Below are positions 24,407 through 32,395 of a stretch of 41,045 bases of DNA, piece by piece. Position 1 is the stretch's first letter. The number at the start of each line of letters is the position of its first letter. The notes below the pieces were generated by a model. It was not told where the DNA came from. It did no database searches and saw only the letters and a list, made by a program, of their open reading frames with translations. A program made the position numbers and the translations under genes. The stretch is from an uncultured Oscillospiraceae bacterium (lineage in GTDB: Bacteria > Bacillota > Clostridia > Oscillospirales > Oscillospiraceae): positions 1 to 41,045 of the forward strand of contig CAKTJC010000026.1 in assembly GCA_934567355.1 (NCBI GenBank). Direction: 5' to 3'.

Positions 24407-24435
24407 TTGCGCCCCCGGCTTTGGGATAGTATAAT
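24407..24435 (+). promoter_or_regulatory. Promoter of the sugar importer operon
   Basis: TTGCGC (24407-24412), 17-bp spacer and perfect TATAAT (24430-24435), about 77 bases ahead of the first importer gene and divergent from the TPR-RCC1 promoter. No clear operator palindrome was seen. Confidence 0.7.
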
Positions 24436-24511
24436 GATTCCAACATCGTGCCGCTGCCCGGTTGGCTACGTCCCCTGGGGCGGCGCATCACCTGAAAAGG
24501 GGAGACAGACT

Positions 24512-25612
24512 ATGAAAGTCGTTTTGCAGAATCTCACCAAAATATTCCCCGCCCGCAAAAAGGGCGGCGCAGACACCGTGGCGGTGGATCATTTCACCAC
24601 CGAGATCCCGGACGGCAAGCTCATCGGCCTGCTGGGGCCCTCCGGCTGCGGCAAGAGCACCACGCTTTACATGATCTCCGGCCTGCAAAGTCCCACGGAA
24701 GGACGCATTCTTTTTGGACAGACGGATGTGACGGAGCTCCCCGCCGAGCAGCGGGGCGTGGGCATGGTGTTTCAGAATTATGCCCTGTACCCCCACCTGA
24801 CGGTGCTGCAGAACATCTGCTTCCCCCTGGAGAATCTGAAGGGAAAGGACAAGCTCTCCAAGGCGGAGATGCACCGCCGGGCACAGGAGGCGGCAAAGCT
24901 CGTCCAGATCGACGGTCTGATGGATCGCAAGCCCAGCGAGCTCTCCGGCGGCCAGCAGCAGCGGGTCGCCATTGCCCGGGCGCTGGTGAAGATGCCCAAG
25001 GTGCTGCTGCTGGACGAGCCGCTTTCCAATCTGGACGCCCGGCTTCGCCTGCAGACCAGAGAAGAGATCCGCCGCATCCAGAAGGCCACCGGCATCACCA
25101 CCATCTTTGTCACTCACGACCAGGAGGAGGCCATGAGCATTTCCGACTGCATCGTAGTCATGAAGGCCGGTGTGATCCATCAGATCGGCAAGCCCCAGCA
25201 GGTGTACGACGATCCGGTGAACCTGTTTGTCGCCAAGTTCCTGGGCACGCCCCCCATCAATGTGTTTGACGGCGAGATCCGGGGCGGCAGGCTCTTCCTG
25301 GGGGATGACGAGGTCATGACCCTTGCAGACGCTGCCGACGGCAAGGTCACCGTGGGCATCCGCCCGGAGGGCTTCATCCCGGACGAGCAGGGGGCGCTGA
25401 AATGCGGCCTGCTGAACGTGGAAGTCATGGGGCGGGACGTGAGCGTGGTCAGCACCCATCCGGCGTTCCAGGGAGCCGCCATCCGCTCCATCATTGCCTC
25501 CGACGCCGCCATCGACCGGGAGGCAGAGACTGTCCGCTTCCGTCTGAAGCCCGGCAAGGTGCTCCTGTTTGACCCGCAGACCGAGGCGCGCATTCCCTTC
25601 CGGGCAGTGTGA
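24512..25612 (+). CDS. Carbohydrate ABC importer ATPase (MalK/UgpC/MsmX type)
   Basis: A 366-residue ATPase of the carbohydrate importer class. It has Walker A GPSGCGKST near 45, Q-loop VFQNYALYPHLTVLQNI, signature LSGGQQQRVAIARAL near 150, Walker B LLLDEPLSNLD and H-loop VTHDQEEAM. The C-terminal regulatory OB/TOBE region (about 245-366) has GTPPINVFDG and VGIRPEGF. ATG 24512 follows AAAGGGGAGA. It leads an operon with two permeases and a binding protein and powers uptake of an oligosaccharide, polyol or glycerol-3-phosphate-like substrate. The exact sugar is not determined. The internal alignment resembles UgpC. Confidence 0.93.
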   Translation: MKVVLQNLTKIFPARKKGGADTVAVDHFTTEIPDGKLIGLLGPSGCGKSTTLYMISGLQSPTEGRILFGQTDVTELPAEQRGVGMVFQNYALYPHLTVLQNICFPLENLKGKDKLSKAEMHRRAQEAAKLVQIDGLMDRKPSELSGGQQQRVAIARALVKMPKVLLLDEPLSNLDARLRLQTREEIRRIQKATGITTIFVTHDQEEAMSISDCIVVMKAGVIHQIGKPQQVYDDPVNLFVAKFLGTPPINVFDGEIRGGRLFLGDDEVMTLADAADGKVTVGIRPEGFIPDEQGALKCGLLNVEVMGRDVSVVSTHPAFQGAAIRSIIASDAAIDREAETVRFRLKPGKVLLFDPQTEARIPFRAV

Positions 25613-25624
25613 GGGGGAAACCGC

Positions 25625-26518
25625 ATGGAACAACAAAACAGAAAGGGCTGGCTGTACCTGCTGCCCGCTTTTGCGTTCCTGGGGGTGTTCATGGTCTATC
25701 CCCTCATCGACGTATTTGTCTATTCCTTTGAAGAGGGCTTCAATTTTGCCTCCCAGACCTATACCGGGGTGGGCACCTTCAATTTCTCCTATGTGCTCCA
25801 CGACCCCTATTTTCTGCAGGCGCTGAAAAACACCTTCATTCTGGTCATCATCACTGTGCCCCTGTCCACCGGGCTGGCGCTGCTGATTTCCGTGGCGCTC
25901 AATTCCATCGGCCGGCTGCGGGAACTTTTCCAGACCATTTTCTTCCTGCCCTATGTGACGAATACGCTGGCGGTTGGACTGGTTTTCATGATCCTGTTCA
26001 AGAAAACGCCCTATTCCGACGGACTGGTGAATCTGCTGCTGGGGCTTTTCGGCATTGCCCCGGTGGACTTCATCGACGGCCCTTACTGGGCAAAGATGTT
26101 CGTTCTGTGCTTCTATACGGTGTGGATCGTCATGCCCTTCAAAATTCTGATCCTCACCAGTGCGCTGGCTTCGGTGAATCAGACCTATTATAATGCCGCC
26201 AAGGTGGACGGCACCTCCCGGTGGCGGATGTTCACGCGCATCACCCTGCCCATGATCTCTCCCTCCCTGTTCTATCTGGTCATCACCGGCTTTATCGGTG
26301 CCTTCAAGGCCTACAGCGACGCGGTGGCGCTCTTCGGTGTGAATCTGAACAGCGCCCAGATGAACACCATCGTAGGCTATGTATACGATATGCTCTATGG
26401 CAATTCCGGCGGCTACCCCTCCTATGCCTCCGCCGCTGCCATCATCCTGTTTGCCATTGTACTGACCATCACCTGCATCAATCTGCTGGTGAGCCGCAAG
26501 CATGTGCACTATGTCTGA
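25625..26518 (+). CDS. Carbohydrate ABC importer permease 1 (MalF/UgpA type)
   Basis: A 297-residue permease with six predicted helices beginning at LYLLPAFAFLGVFMVYPLID. The coupling loop YYNAAKVDGTSRWRMFTRITLPMISP is the EAA-type motif that contacts the ATPase. It pairs with the next gene to form the membrane channel. ATG 25625 lies 12 bases after the ATPase stop, with GAGGGGGAA as the ribosome site. Confidence 0.93.
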   Translation: MEQQNRKGWLYLLPAFAFLGVFMVYPLIDVFVYSFEEGFNFASQTYTGVGTFNFSYVLHDPYFLQALKNTFILVIITVPLSTGLALLISVALNSIGRLRELFQTIFFLPYVTNTLAVGLVFMILFKKTPYSDGLVNLLLGLFGIAPVDFIDGPYWAKMFVLCFYTVWIVMPFKILILTSALASVNQTYYNAAKVDGTSRWRMFTRITLPMISPSLFYLVITGFIGAFKAYSDAVALFGVNLNSAQMNTIVGYVYDMLYGNSGGYPSYASAAAIILFAIVLTITCINLLVSRKHVHYV

Positions 26519-26528
26519 GGTAACGCAA

Positions 26529-27362
26529 ATGAAAAAAGACAATCTCCGGCGGGCGCTCATTTATGCGCTGCTGGCCGCGTGGGGCATTTTCGTACTGTTT
26601 CCCTTTTACTGGATGCTGCTGACCTCCGTCAAAAGCTACGGGAGCTACAACAGTGAATATATTCCGAAGCTCTTCACCCTGACGCCTACCCTGCAGAATT
26701 ATGCGGACGCCTTCAGGGCTGTCCCTCTGGGGCGGTATTTCCTGAACACCTTCGTGTTCACCGTGATCACCACGGCGCTGATGCTGATCGTCACGGTGCT
26801 GGCGGCGTTTGCCTTCGCCCGGCTGAATTTCCGGGGGAAGGATCTGGCGTTCACGCTGTTTCTCTCCCTGATGATGATCCCCAATGAGCTGGTGGTCATC
26901 ACCAATTACGTCACCGTGACCGATGCAAATCTGCGCAATACCTTTGCCGGGCTGATCCTCCCCTCGGTGACCTCGGTCTTCTATATCTATTTACTGAAGG
27001 AAAACTTCGCCCAGATCCCGGACGAGCTGTACTACGCCGCCAAGGTAGACGGCACCTCGGATATGAAATACCTGTTCAAAGTGATGATCCCCATCTGCCA
27101 GCCCACCATTGTCACCGTGACCATTCTGAAGGTCATCGAGTGCTGGAACAGCTATGTGTGGCCCCGGCTGGTCACCACCGACCAGAGCCATTTCCTGGTG
27201 AGCGTGGGCATTCAGGAGATTCGGGAGAACGGCTTTGGCCGGGAGAACATTCCCGCCATGATGGCGGCGGTGGTGGTCATTTCCCTGCCGCTTATCGTTC
27301 TGTTCCTGATTTTCCACAAAAAGATCATGGCCGGTGTGGCAAGAGGGGGCACCAAGGGATGA
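26529..27362 (+). CDS. Carbohydrate ABC importer permease 2 (MalG/UgpE type)
   Basis: A 277-residue six-helix permease. Opening MKKDNLRRALIYALLAAWG is followed by FPFYWMLLTSVKS, the typical MalG/UgpE start. The EAA motif is ELYYAAKVDGTSDMKYLFKV followed by MIPICQPT. ATG 26529 is chosen because TGAGGT lies upstream at normal spacing. ATG 26502 and 26511 in the same frame overlap the previous gene and lack a site. The stop overlaps the next ATG in ATGA. Confidence 0.92.
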   Translation: MKKDNLRRALIYALLAAWGIFVLFPFYWMLLTSVKSYGSYNSEYIPKLFTLTPTLQNYADAFRAVPLGRYFLNTFVFTVITTALMLIVTVLAAFAFARLNFRGKDLAFTLFLSLMMIPNELVVITNYVTVTDANLRNTFAGLILPSVTSVFYIYLLKENFAQIPDELYYAAKVDGTSDMKYLFKVMIPICQPTIVTVTILKVIECWNSYVWPRLVTTDQSHFLVSVGIQEIRENGFGRENIPAMMAAVVVISLPLIVLFLIFHKKIMAGVARGGTKG

Positions 27363-28942
27363 AGAGAAGAATATCTGCCCTGCTGCTGATCCTGGCGCTG
27401 CTGCTCTCCGGCTGCCACGGCGCCCGGGAACACAGCAGCTTCCAGCTGCCTCAGGCGCTGGATACCAGCCGGGATTTTACCATCACCTTCTGGGCAAAGA
27501 ACGACACCAACGTCACCCAGGCCAATATCTACAGGCAGGCCATTGCCGAATTCCATGAGCTGTACCCCAACATCACCGTGGAAATGCGGCTTTATACCGA
27601 TTACGGCAGGATCTACAACGATGTTATCACCAATATCGCCACTGCCACCACCCCCAACGTGTGCATCACCTATCCCGACCATATCGCAACCTACCTCACC
27701 GGCGAAAACGTGGTGGTTCCCCTGGATGATCTGCTCACCGACGAAAACTACGGTCTCGGCGGCAGCAAGGTGAATTTCGACGCTCCTACCCGGGACGAGA
27801 TCGTGCCGGAATTTTTGCAGGAATGCAATTTTGCCGGGCACCAGTATGCCCTGCCCTACATGCGCTCCACAGAGGCATGCTACGTCAACAAGGACTATGT
27901 GGAAAAGCTGGGCTTTACCCTGCCCGAAGTGCTGACCTGGGACTTTGTGTGGCAGGTCAGCGAGGCCGCCATGGAAAAGGACGGGGATGTTTTTAAGGTC
28001 AATGGACAAAAAGTACTGATCCCCTTCATCTACAAGTCCACGGACAATATGATGATCCAGATGCTCCACCAGCTGGGGGCGGACTATTCCGATTCCACCG
28101 GCCGCATCGGCCTGTTCAACGACGATACCAGGGAAATCCTGAAAACCGTAGCGGCGCATGCCAAGACCCGCGCTTTCTCTACCTTTGCCATTTCCAGCTA
28201 TCCGGCCAATTTCCTGAACGCCGGCCAGTGCATTTTTGCGGTGGACTCCACCGCCGGTTCCACCTGGATGGGCAGCCATGCCCCGCTGCTGGACATCAGC
28301 GCCGACTCTCTGGTGGAATTTGAAACGGCAGTGCTCCCCGTCCCGCAGTACGACCCGGAGCACCCCACCATGATCTCCCAGGGTCCCTCCATGTGCCTGT
28401 TCAACAAGGACGACCCCCAGGAGGTGCTGGCATCGTGGCTCTTCATGCAGTATCTGCTCAGCGACAGCGTGCAGATCCGCTACTCCTGCACCGAAGGCTA
28501 TGTTCCCGTCACCACCAAGGCGCAGCAGAGCGAAGAATATCAGGACTACCTGAGCCGGGAGGGTGAGGACGAGAGCGAGCACTATTGGGTAAAGCTGGAG
28601 GCCGTGAAGCTGCTGCTGAACAACACGGAGAATACCTTCACCACCCCGGTCTTCAACGGCTCGGCCTCCCTGCGCAATGCGGCGGGAGAGCTGATTGAGA
28701 ATGTGACCAAATCCGTCCGCCGGAAGAAGACCGTGGATGACGATTTTATCACGGCGCTCTATGCCGATACCCGGTCGCTGTACCGCCTGGATCAGATCCA
28801 GCAGTCCGGCGACGGCTCCCGCGATCTAGGCCCGCTGCCTGCGGAGGCGGTGGCGCTGCTCGCGGCGCTCGCTGCCTGCTGGGTGGGGATTCTCACCTAT
28901 CTGGCCGCCCAGGGCGTCAAAAAGCGAAAAAAGAAGCGCTGA
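27359..28942 (+). CDS. Solute-binding lipoprotein of the sugar importer, with C-terminal membrane helix
   Basis: A 527-residue extracellular binding protein of the UgpB/MalE class. The lipoprotein signal MKRRISALLLILALLLSGC places the lipidated Cys at 19. The mature part has the family opening ITFWAKNDTN, then AIAEFHELYPNITVEM and SYPANFLNAGQCIFAVDS-like segments. ATG 27359 overlaps the permease stop. It is about 100 residues longer than typical relatives. The extra end contains a clear hydrophobic helix (about 496-518, AVALLAALAACWVGILTYLAA) followed by the basic tail KKRKKKR. The protein should therefore be held in the membrane at both ends, which is unusual for this class. Confidence 0.9.
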   Translation: MKRRISALLLILALLLSGCHGAREHSSFQLPQALDTSRDFTITFWAKNDTNVTQANIYRQAIAEFHELYPNITVEMRLYTDYGRIYNDVITNIATATTPNVCITYPDHIATYLTGENVVVPLDDLLTDENYGLGGSKVNFDAPTRDEIVPEFLQECNFAGHQYALPYMRSTEACYVNKDYVEKLGFTLPEVLTWDFVWQVSEAAMEKDGDVFKVNGQKVLIPFIYKSTDNMMIQMLHQLGADYSDSTGRIGLFNDDTREILKTVAAHAKTRAFSTFAISSYPANFLNAGQCIFAVDSTAGSTWMGSHAPLLDISADSLVEFETAVLPVPQYDPEHPTMISQGPSMCLFNKDDPQEVLASWLFMQYLLSDSVQIRYSCTEGYVPVTTKAQQSEEYQDYLSREGEDESEHYWVKLEAVKLLLNNTENTFTTPVFNGSASLRNAAGELIENVTKSVRRKKTVDDDFITALYADTRSLYRLDQIQQSGDGSRDLGPLPAEAVALLAALAACWVGILTYLAAQGVKKRKKKR

Positions 28943-28966
28943 TATGCGCAGAAAAGGAGGCCGCTC

Positions 28967-30244
28967 ATGGCGGATTGGTTTCGGCTTGACAATGCCGCGC
29001 TGATATTTCCCGCCGTGCGGCGGCGGGACTGGACAAATGCCTTTCGCGTGTCCGCCACGCTGAACGAGACGGTTCAGCCGGAGATATTGCAGCGGGCGGT
29101 AGATATGCTGCTGCCCCGTTTTCCCTCCGTTTATGTGTGCCTGCGCAAGGGCATGTTCTGGTATTATCTGCAGCGGCTCTCCCGCCCGCCGAAGATCCGG
29201 CAGGAGGGCGCCTGCCCCCTGATCCATATGACCGGACGGGAGCTGCGGCAGTGCTGCTTCCGGGTGCTTTATTACGAAAACCGCATTGCCGTGGAATGCT
29301 TCCATGCAGTGACCGACGGCAGCGGCGGGATGAGCTTCCTGAAAACCCTCACTGCCGCTTATCTGACACTGGCACACGGCATTAAAATCACCCCCGGCTT
29401 TGGCGTACAGGACATTTGCCGGAAGCCCTCGGCGGAGGAGCTGGAGGATCGCTTCAACCAGGCCGCCGGAAGCATTGCGCTGAGCCGCCGGGAGGAAAAT
29501 GCCCTGCGGCTGCGTGGGGCACGGGAGGAGGACGGCTTCCTGCATCTGATCATTGCCTCCGTCCCTCAGGAGCAGCTGCTGGCGCTGGCGCACCGGCACC
29601 ACTGCACCGTCACCGCCCTGCTCAGCGCCGTGATGCTCCAGTCCGTGCTGACCGTTGCCAGAGTCCCCCAGGGAAATCGCTGGGCAAAGGTGACCGTGGC
29701 GGTGGATCTGCGCCGGGTGCTGGGAGGCTCGACGCTGCGCAACTTTGCGCTGGCCGTCAACGTGGGCGTTGACCCCCGGCTGGGAAGCTATACGCTGGAG
29801 GATCTGACCCGGGCGGTGCAGAGTCAGCTCGATACCCAGGTCACCCGCCAGCAGATGGCGGCAAGGGTGGCAGCCAATGTGCAGCCGTCACAAAATTACC
29901 TCATCCGCGTCATGCCCCGCCCCATCAAGGACGCGGTCATGCGCATGGTATATAACCGGGTGGGAGAGTGTAAGGGCAGCCTGAATATTTCCAATCTCGG
30001 GAAATCGGAGCTGCCGGAGGAAATGCGCCCCTATGTGCGGTTCCTGGATTTCACCATCGGCCCCCAGGCAACTTACCCCAATAATTGCAGCGTGGTGTCC
30101 TACGGCGGTGTGACCCGCATCAACCTCATCCGCTCCACCCGGCAGCCCCGCCTGGAGCGGGATTTCCTGAACCGGCTGGTAGAGCTGGGGATGGAGGTCA
30201 CCGTGGACAGCAACGAAAGAGCGGCAGTCCCCGCCGGGCAATGA
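28967..30244 (+). CDS. Condensation-domain-like acyltransferase (alcohol/amine acetyltransferase type)
   Basis: A 425-residue protein of the CoA-dependent acyltransferase/condensation superfamily. The active-site motif HAVTDG (H-x3-D-G) lies in IAVECFHAVTDGSGGMSFLK near residues 107-125. NFALAVNVGVDPRLGSYTLED and the late segment FTIGPQATYPNNCSVVSYGG form the second half of the fold. The DFGWG-type motif of plant and mycobacterial enzymes is not obvious. The substrate is unknown. ATG 28967 follows AAGGAGG, 24 bases after the binding-protein gene, so it may be read from the importer operon. Next comes a zinc-ribbon membrane protein. I recall this pair together in other Clostridia, sometimes with an alpha/beta hydrolase, which is not seen here. 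Confidence 0.75.
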   Translation: MADWFRLDNAALIFPAVRRRDWTNAFRVSATLNETVQPEILQRAVDMLLPRFPSVYVCLRKGMFWYYLQRLSRPPKIRQEGACPLIHMTGRELRQCCFRVLYYENRIAVECFHAVTDGSGGMSFLKTLTAAYLTLAHGIKITPGFGVQDICRKPSAEELEDRFNQAAGSIALSRREENALRLRGAREEDGFLHLIIASVPQEQLLALAHRHHCTVTALLSAVMLQSVLTVARVPQGNRWAKVTVAVDLRRVLGGSTLRNFALAVNVGVDPRLGSYTLEDLTRAVQSQLDTQVTRQQMAARVAANVQPSQNYLIRVMPRPIKDAVMRMVYNRVGECKGSLNISNLGKSELPEEMRPYVRFLDFTIGPQATYPNNCSVVSYGGVTRINLIRSTRQPRLERDFLNRLVELGMEVTVDSNERAAVPAGQ

Positions 30245-30352
30245 AACTCCGGTGCCTGTGCAAACACAGCAGGAATCGTGGGCATCTGACTACTGACCAC
30301 TAACCACTGATCGCTGCTCACACCCCATCCGAATCACGAAAGGACAACAAAA

Positions 30353-31042
30353 ATGTATTGCATGAACTGCGGCGTAAAGCTGGGGCAGGGAGAGGAAAAA
30401 TGTCCCCTGTGCGGCCTGCGCGCCTATCATCCCGATCTCAAGCGCACGCCGGGAACCAGCCTGTATCCCCGGCAGTGGATCGCACCGGAGGCAGAGCGCA
30501 GCGGGCTGCGGTATCTGCTGACGGTGTTTTTCCTGGTGGCCGTGGGCGCATGCCTGCTGGTGGATTTCCTGCTGGCGGAGCATGTCACCTGGTCAGGCTT
30601 CGTGCTGGCCGGACTGCTGACCGGCTATGTGCTGCTGGTGCTGCCGCTGTGGTTTGCCAAGCCCAATGCGGTGATCTTCCTGGCCATCGATTTCGTGGCG
30701 GTGAACCTGATGCTGCTGTACATCGACCTGACCGTGGGCGGGCACTGGTACCTGTCGCTGGCTTTCCCGGTGACGGGGATCTACGGGGCGCTGGTCACCG
30801 GCTCCGCCGCCATCATCAAATATGTCCGGCGCGGTCGGTTTTTCCAGATGGGCGGCATCTGCATTGCCTTCGGCTGCTCCGCCATGCTGCTGGAATTTTT
30901 CATCTGCATCACCTGCGGCACCCGGATGTTCGTATGGAGCCTGTACCCTGTGGCTCTGCTCAGCGCCATCGGCCTGTTCTGGATCCTGGCCGGAATCATC
31001 CGCCCCCTGGGCAACGCCATCCGCAAGCGGGCATTCCTGTGA
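30353..31042 (+). CDS. Zinc-ribbon membrane protein (DUF6320-like)
   Basis: A 229-residue protein. The first 25 residues form a zinc ribbon, CMNCGVKLGQGEEKCPLCG, with two C-x2-C knuckles. After a linker come six predicted membrane helices between residues 52 and 225 (for example YLLTVFFLVAVGACLLVDFL). The last residues are basic (NAIRKRAF). It resembles the DUF6320 family, an assignment from memory. ATG 30353 follows AAAGGA. It follows the acyltransferase gene with a 108-base gap and ends at a terminator, so the two probably work together, perhaps in modification of a cell-surface or lipid-linked molecule. That role is speculative. Confidence 0.7.
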   Translation: MYCMNCGVKLGQGEEKCPLCGLRAYHPDLKRTPGTSLYPRQWIAPEAERSGLRYLLTVFFLVAVGACLLVDFLLAEHVTWSGFVLAGLLTGYVLLVLPLWFAKPNAVIFLAIDFVAVNLMLLYIDLTVGGHWYLSLAFPVTGIYGALVTGSAAIIKYVRRGRFFQMGGICIAFGCSAMLLEFFICITCGTRMFVWSLYPVALLSAIGLFWILAGIIRPLGNAIRKRAFL

Positions 31043-31060
31043 AATCACCCCAAAAAGCAG

Positions 31061-31101
31061 AAACCAGCCGGTGCGCACTTTGCAGCACGCCGGCTGGTTT
31101 T
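31061..31101 (+). terminator. Terminator after the zinc-ribbon gene
   Basis: AAACCAGCCGG (31061-31071) pairs with CCGGCTGGTTT (31090-31100), with further partial pairing inward, followed by a short T-run. It is 18 bases after the stop codon. Confidence 0.75.
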
Positions 31102-31160
31102 CATGTTGAAAAGAATACGCGGTTGTGTTACCATGGAAAAAAGTGAAGGGAGCGGGGGCA

Positions 31161-31922
31161 ATGGCAGAGCTGGGAATCGACGAACGGCAGCTGTTTTATC
31201 TGGAATTTGTGAACCGGGAAAATCACTTCCGCCATGCAGGGCGGGGGCAGGAGCTGCTGCAATTTGAGCTGCTGCGGGATGCCAACCCCCAGGCTGTGGA
31301 GCACGGGGATCAGGCTTTCCGGGATGTGCTCCAGGGGCGGCTGTCCGGCGACCCGGTGCGCAACTATCAATATCTCTTCGTGGCCAGCACCACGCTGTGC
31401 TGCCGCTGCTGCATCGAAGGCGGGCTGGACGAGGAACGCGCCTACAATATCAGCGACCTGTTCATCCAAAAAATGGACGCCCTGACCGACCCGCAGCAGA
31501 TCATTGGTCTGCATCGGGAAATGCTCTCCTTCTACCTGAAGGAAATGACCACGGTCAAGCGCCGCCGGAACTGCGCCCGGCCGGTGCGGGAGTGCCTCAA
31601 CTATATCGATACCTATCTGCACGAGCCCATCACCCTCAGCGATCTGGCAAAATATGTGGGAATGAATGAGAGCTACCTGTCCGTACTATTCAAAAAGGAG
31701 ACCGGCAAAGCGGTCTCCTCCTATATCCGGGAGCGCCGCATCCGTGCGGCGGAGGGAATGCTCCGCTACACGGACTATGACTGCTCCGAAATTGCGAGCT
31801 TCCTGGCCTTCTGCTCCCAGAGTCACTTTATCAGCGTATTCCGGCAGCAAACCGGCCTGACGCCGAGACAGTACCGCATGCGATACGCCCCGGAAAGGCA
31901 GCCGATCAAAGCACAGGAATGA
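31161..31922 (+). CDS. AraC-family transcriptional regulator
   Basis: A 253-residue regulator. The C-terminal AraC/XylS DNA-binding domain (about 148-245) contains two helix-turn-helix units, ITLSDLAKYVGMNESYLSVL and CSEIASFLAFCSQSHFISVF, ending in the typical TGLTPRQYRMRY. The N-terminal part (1-140) is a helical sensor region, not a clear cupin, with a Cys-rich stretch TTLCCRCCIEGG near 77-88 that could bind metal or sense redox state. ATG 31161 follows GGGAGCGGG. The frame opens earlier at GTG 31125 without a good ribosome site. The target is unknown; the acyltransferase/zinc-ribbon genes lie just upstream. The last 17 bases overlap a convergent small gene. Confidence 0.88.
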   Translation: MAELGIDERQLFYLEFVNRENHFRHAGRGQELLQFELLRDANPQAVEHGDQAFRDVLQGRLSGDPVRNYQYLFVASTTLCCRCCIEGGLDEERAYNISDLFIQKMDALTDPQQIIGLHREMLSFYLKEMTTVKRRRNCARPVRECLNYIDTYLHEPITLSDLAKYVGMNESYLSVLFKKETGKAVSSYIRERRIRAAEGMLRYTDYDCSEIASFLAFCSQSHFISVFRQQTGLTPRQYRMRYAPERQPIKAQE

Positions 31923-32028
31923 CGATGCCGTTGACGCAGGCATAGCAGCGCACCTTCGCACCGTCCTGCCGGGTCTGCATGGCATTCTTAGCTTCGGTAT
32001 TGACTTTGATCTTCACAGACTTTTTCAT
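31906..32028 (-). CDS. Small basic protein of 40 residues, unknown function
   Basis: The frame starts MKKSVKIKVNTEAKNAMQTR and ends YACVNGIVIPVL. ATG at 32026-32028 has GGAGG 8 bases upstream, and an extended -10 promoter about 40 bases upstream. The product is basic with two Cys in CYACV and no membrane helix. It converges with the AraC gene and overlaps its end by 17 bases. Proper signals on both ends and a sensible composition argue that it is a real gene. I do not recognise the family. Confidence 0.55.
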   Translation of the reverse strand: MKKSVKIKVNTEAKNAMQTRQDGAKVRCYACVNGIVIPVL

Positions 32029-32068
32029 TGCATTATCCTCCATAGGGGTTTGGTTTACTTGCGGCCAC

Positions 32069-32077
32069 AGTATACCA
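32069..32077 (-). promoter_or_regulatory. Extended -10 promoter for the 40-residue gene
   Basis: Minus-strand TGGTATACT is an extended -10 (TGn plus TATACT). No good -35 is seen at normal spacing; a TTGACA at 32084-32089 is too close. Extended -10 promoters can work without a -35. Confidence 0.45.
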
Positions 32078-32105
32078 AAGGATGTCAAAAACGAATATCA
32101 TGATA

Positions 32106-32123
32106 ATTTGATAAATATCAAAT
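32106..32123. promoter_or_regulatory. AT-rich palindrome, possible operator
   Basis: ATTTGATA (32106-32113) and TATCAAAT (32116-32123) are perfect 8-bp inverted repeats around AA, about 30 bases upstream of the small gene's -10. They lie in a markedly AT-rich stretch (about 32085-32215) unlike the GC-rich surroundings. A second palindrome AAATTCCGGAATTT lies at 32182-32195. The 370-bp gap up to pyk otherwise holds only the pyk promoter. Confidence 0.45.
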
Positions 32124-32270
32124 CATTTGTATTATATGCATTTTGAGAAACTATATTTATTAAATTATTGTTAAAAATCAGAAATTCCGGAATTTTTTTC
32201 TATTGTATAAATTGCACAACATTCAGCGCAAACCATCGCGTAATTCTTTCCTCACCGCCCAGGAAAATGA

Positions 32271-32299
32271 TTGTAATTTCGCATAAATCCTGCTATGAT
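32271..32299 (+). promoter_or_regulatory. Promoter of pyk
   Basis: TTGTAA (32271-32276), a 17-bp spacer and TATGAT (32294-32299). The leader is about 90 bases and contains no recognised riboswitch. Confidence 0.65.
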
Positions 32300-32395
32300 A
32301 AGCAAAACCATCCGCACCCATTCAAAGGGGAAATCCCTGCGGGTGTCCTCATAAAGTCAGTGCAACATACAGCATACGAAAGGAGTTTTTGTTTT

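Noticed and set aside
24317..24511. N-terminal extension of the importer ATPase upstream of ATG 24512
   Set aside because: The upstream frame covers the promoter and has no family similarity; the ribosome site and the conserved start fit 24512.
24488..26560. A 690-codon minus-strand open frame across the importer ATPase and permease
   Set aside because: Antisense to well-identified transporter genes; no promoter or ribosome site and a shadow-like composition.
30280..30312. Short direct repeats ACTGACCACTAACCACTGA-like before the zinc-ribbon gene
   Set aside because: Only two or three short imperfect copies; too small to call a repeat element from this window alone.
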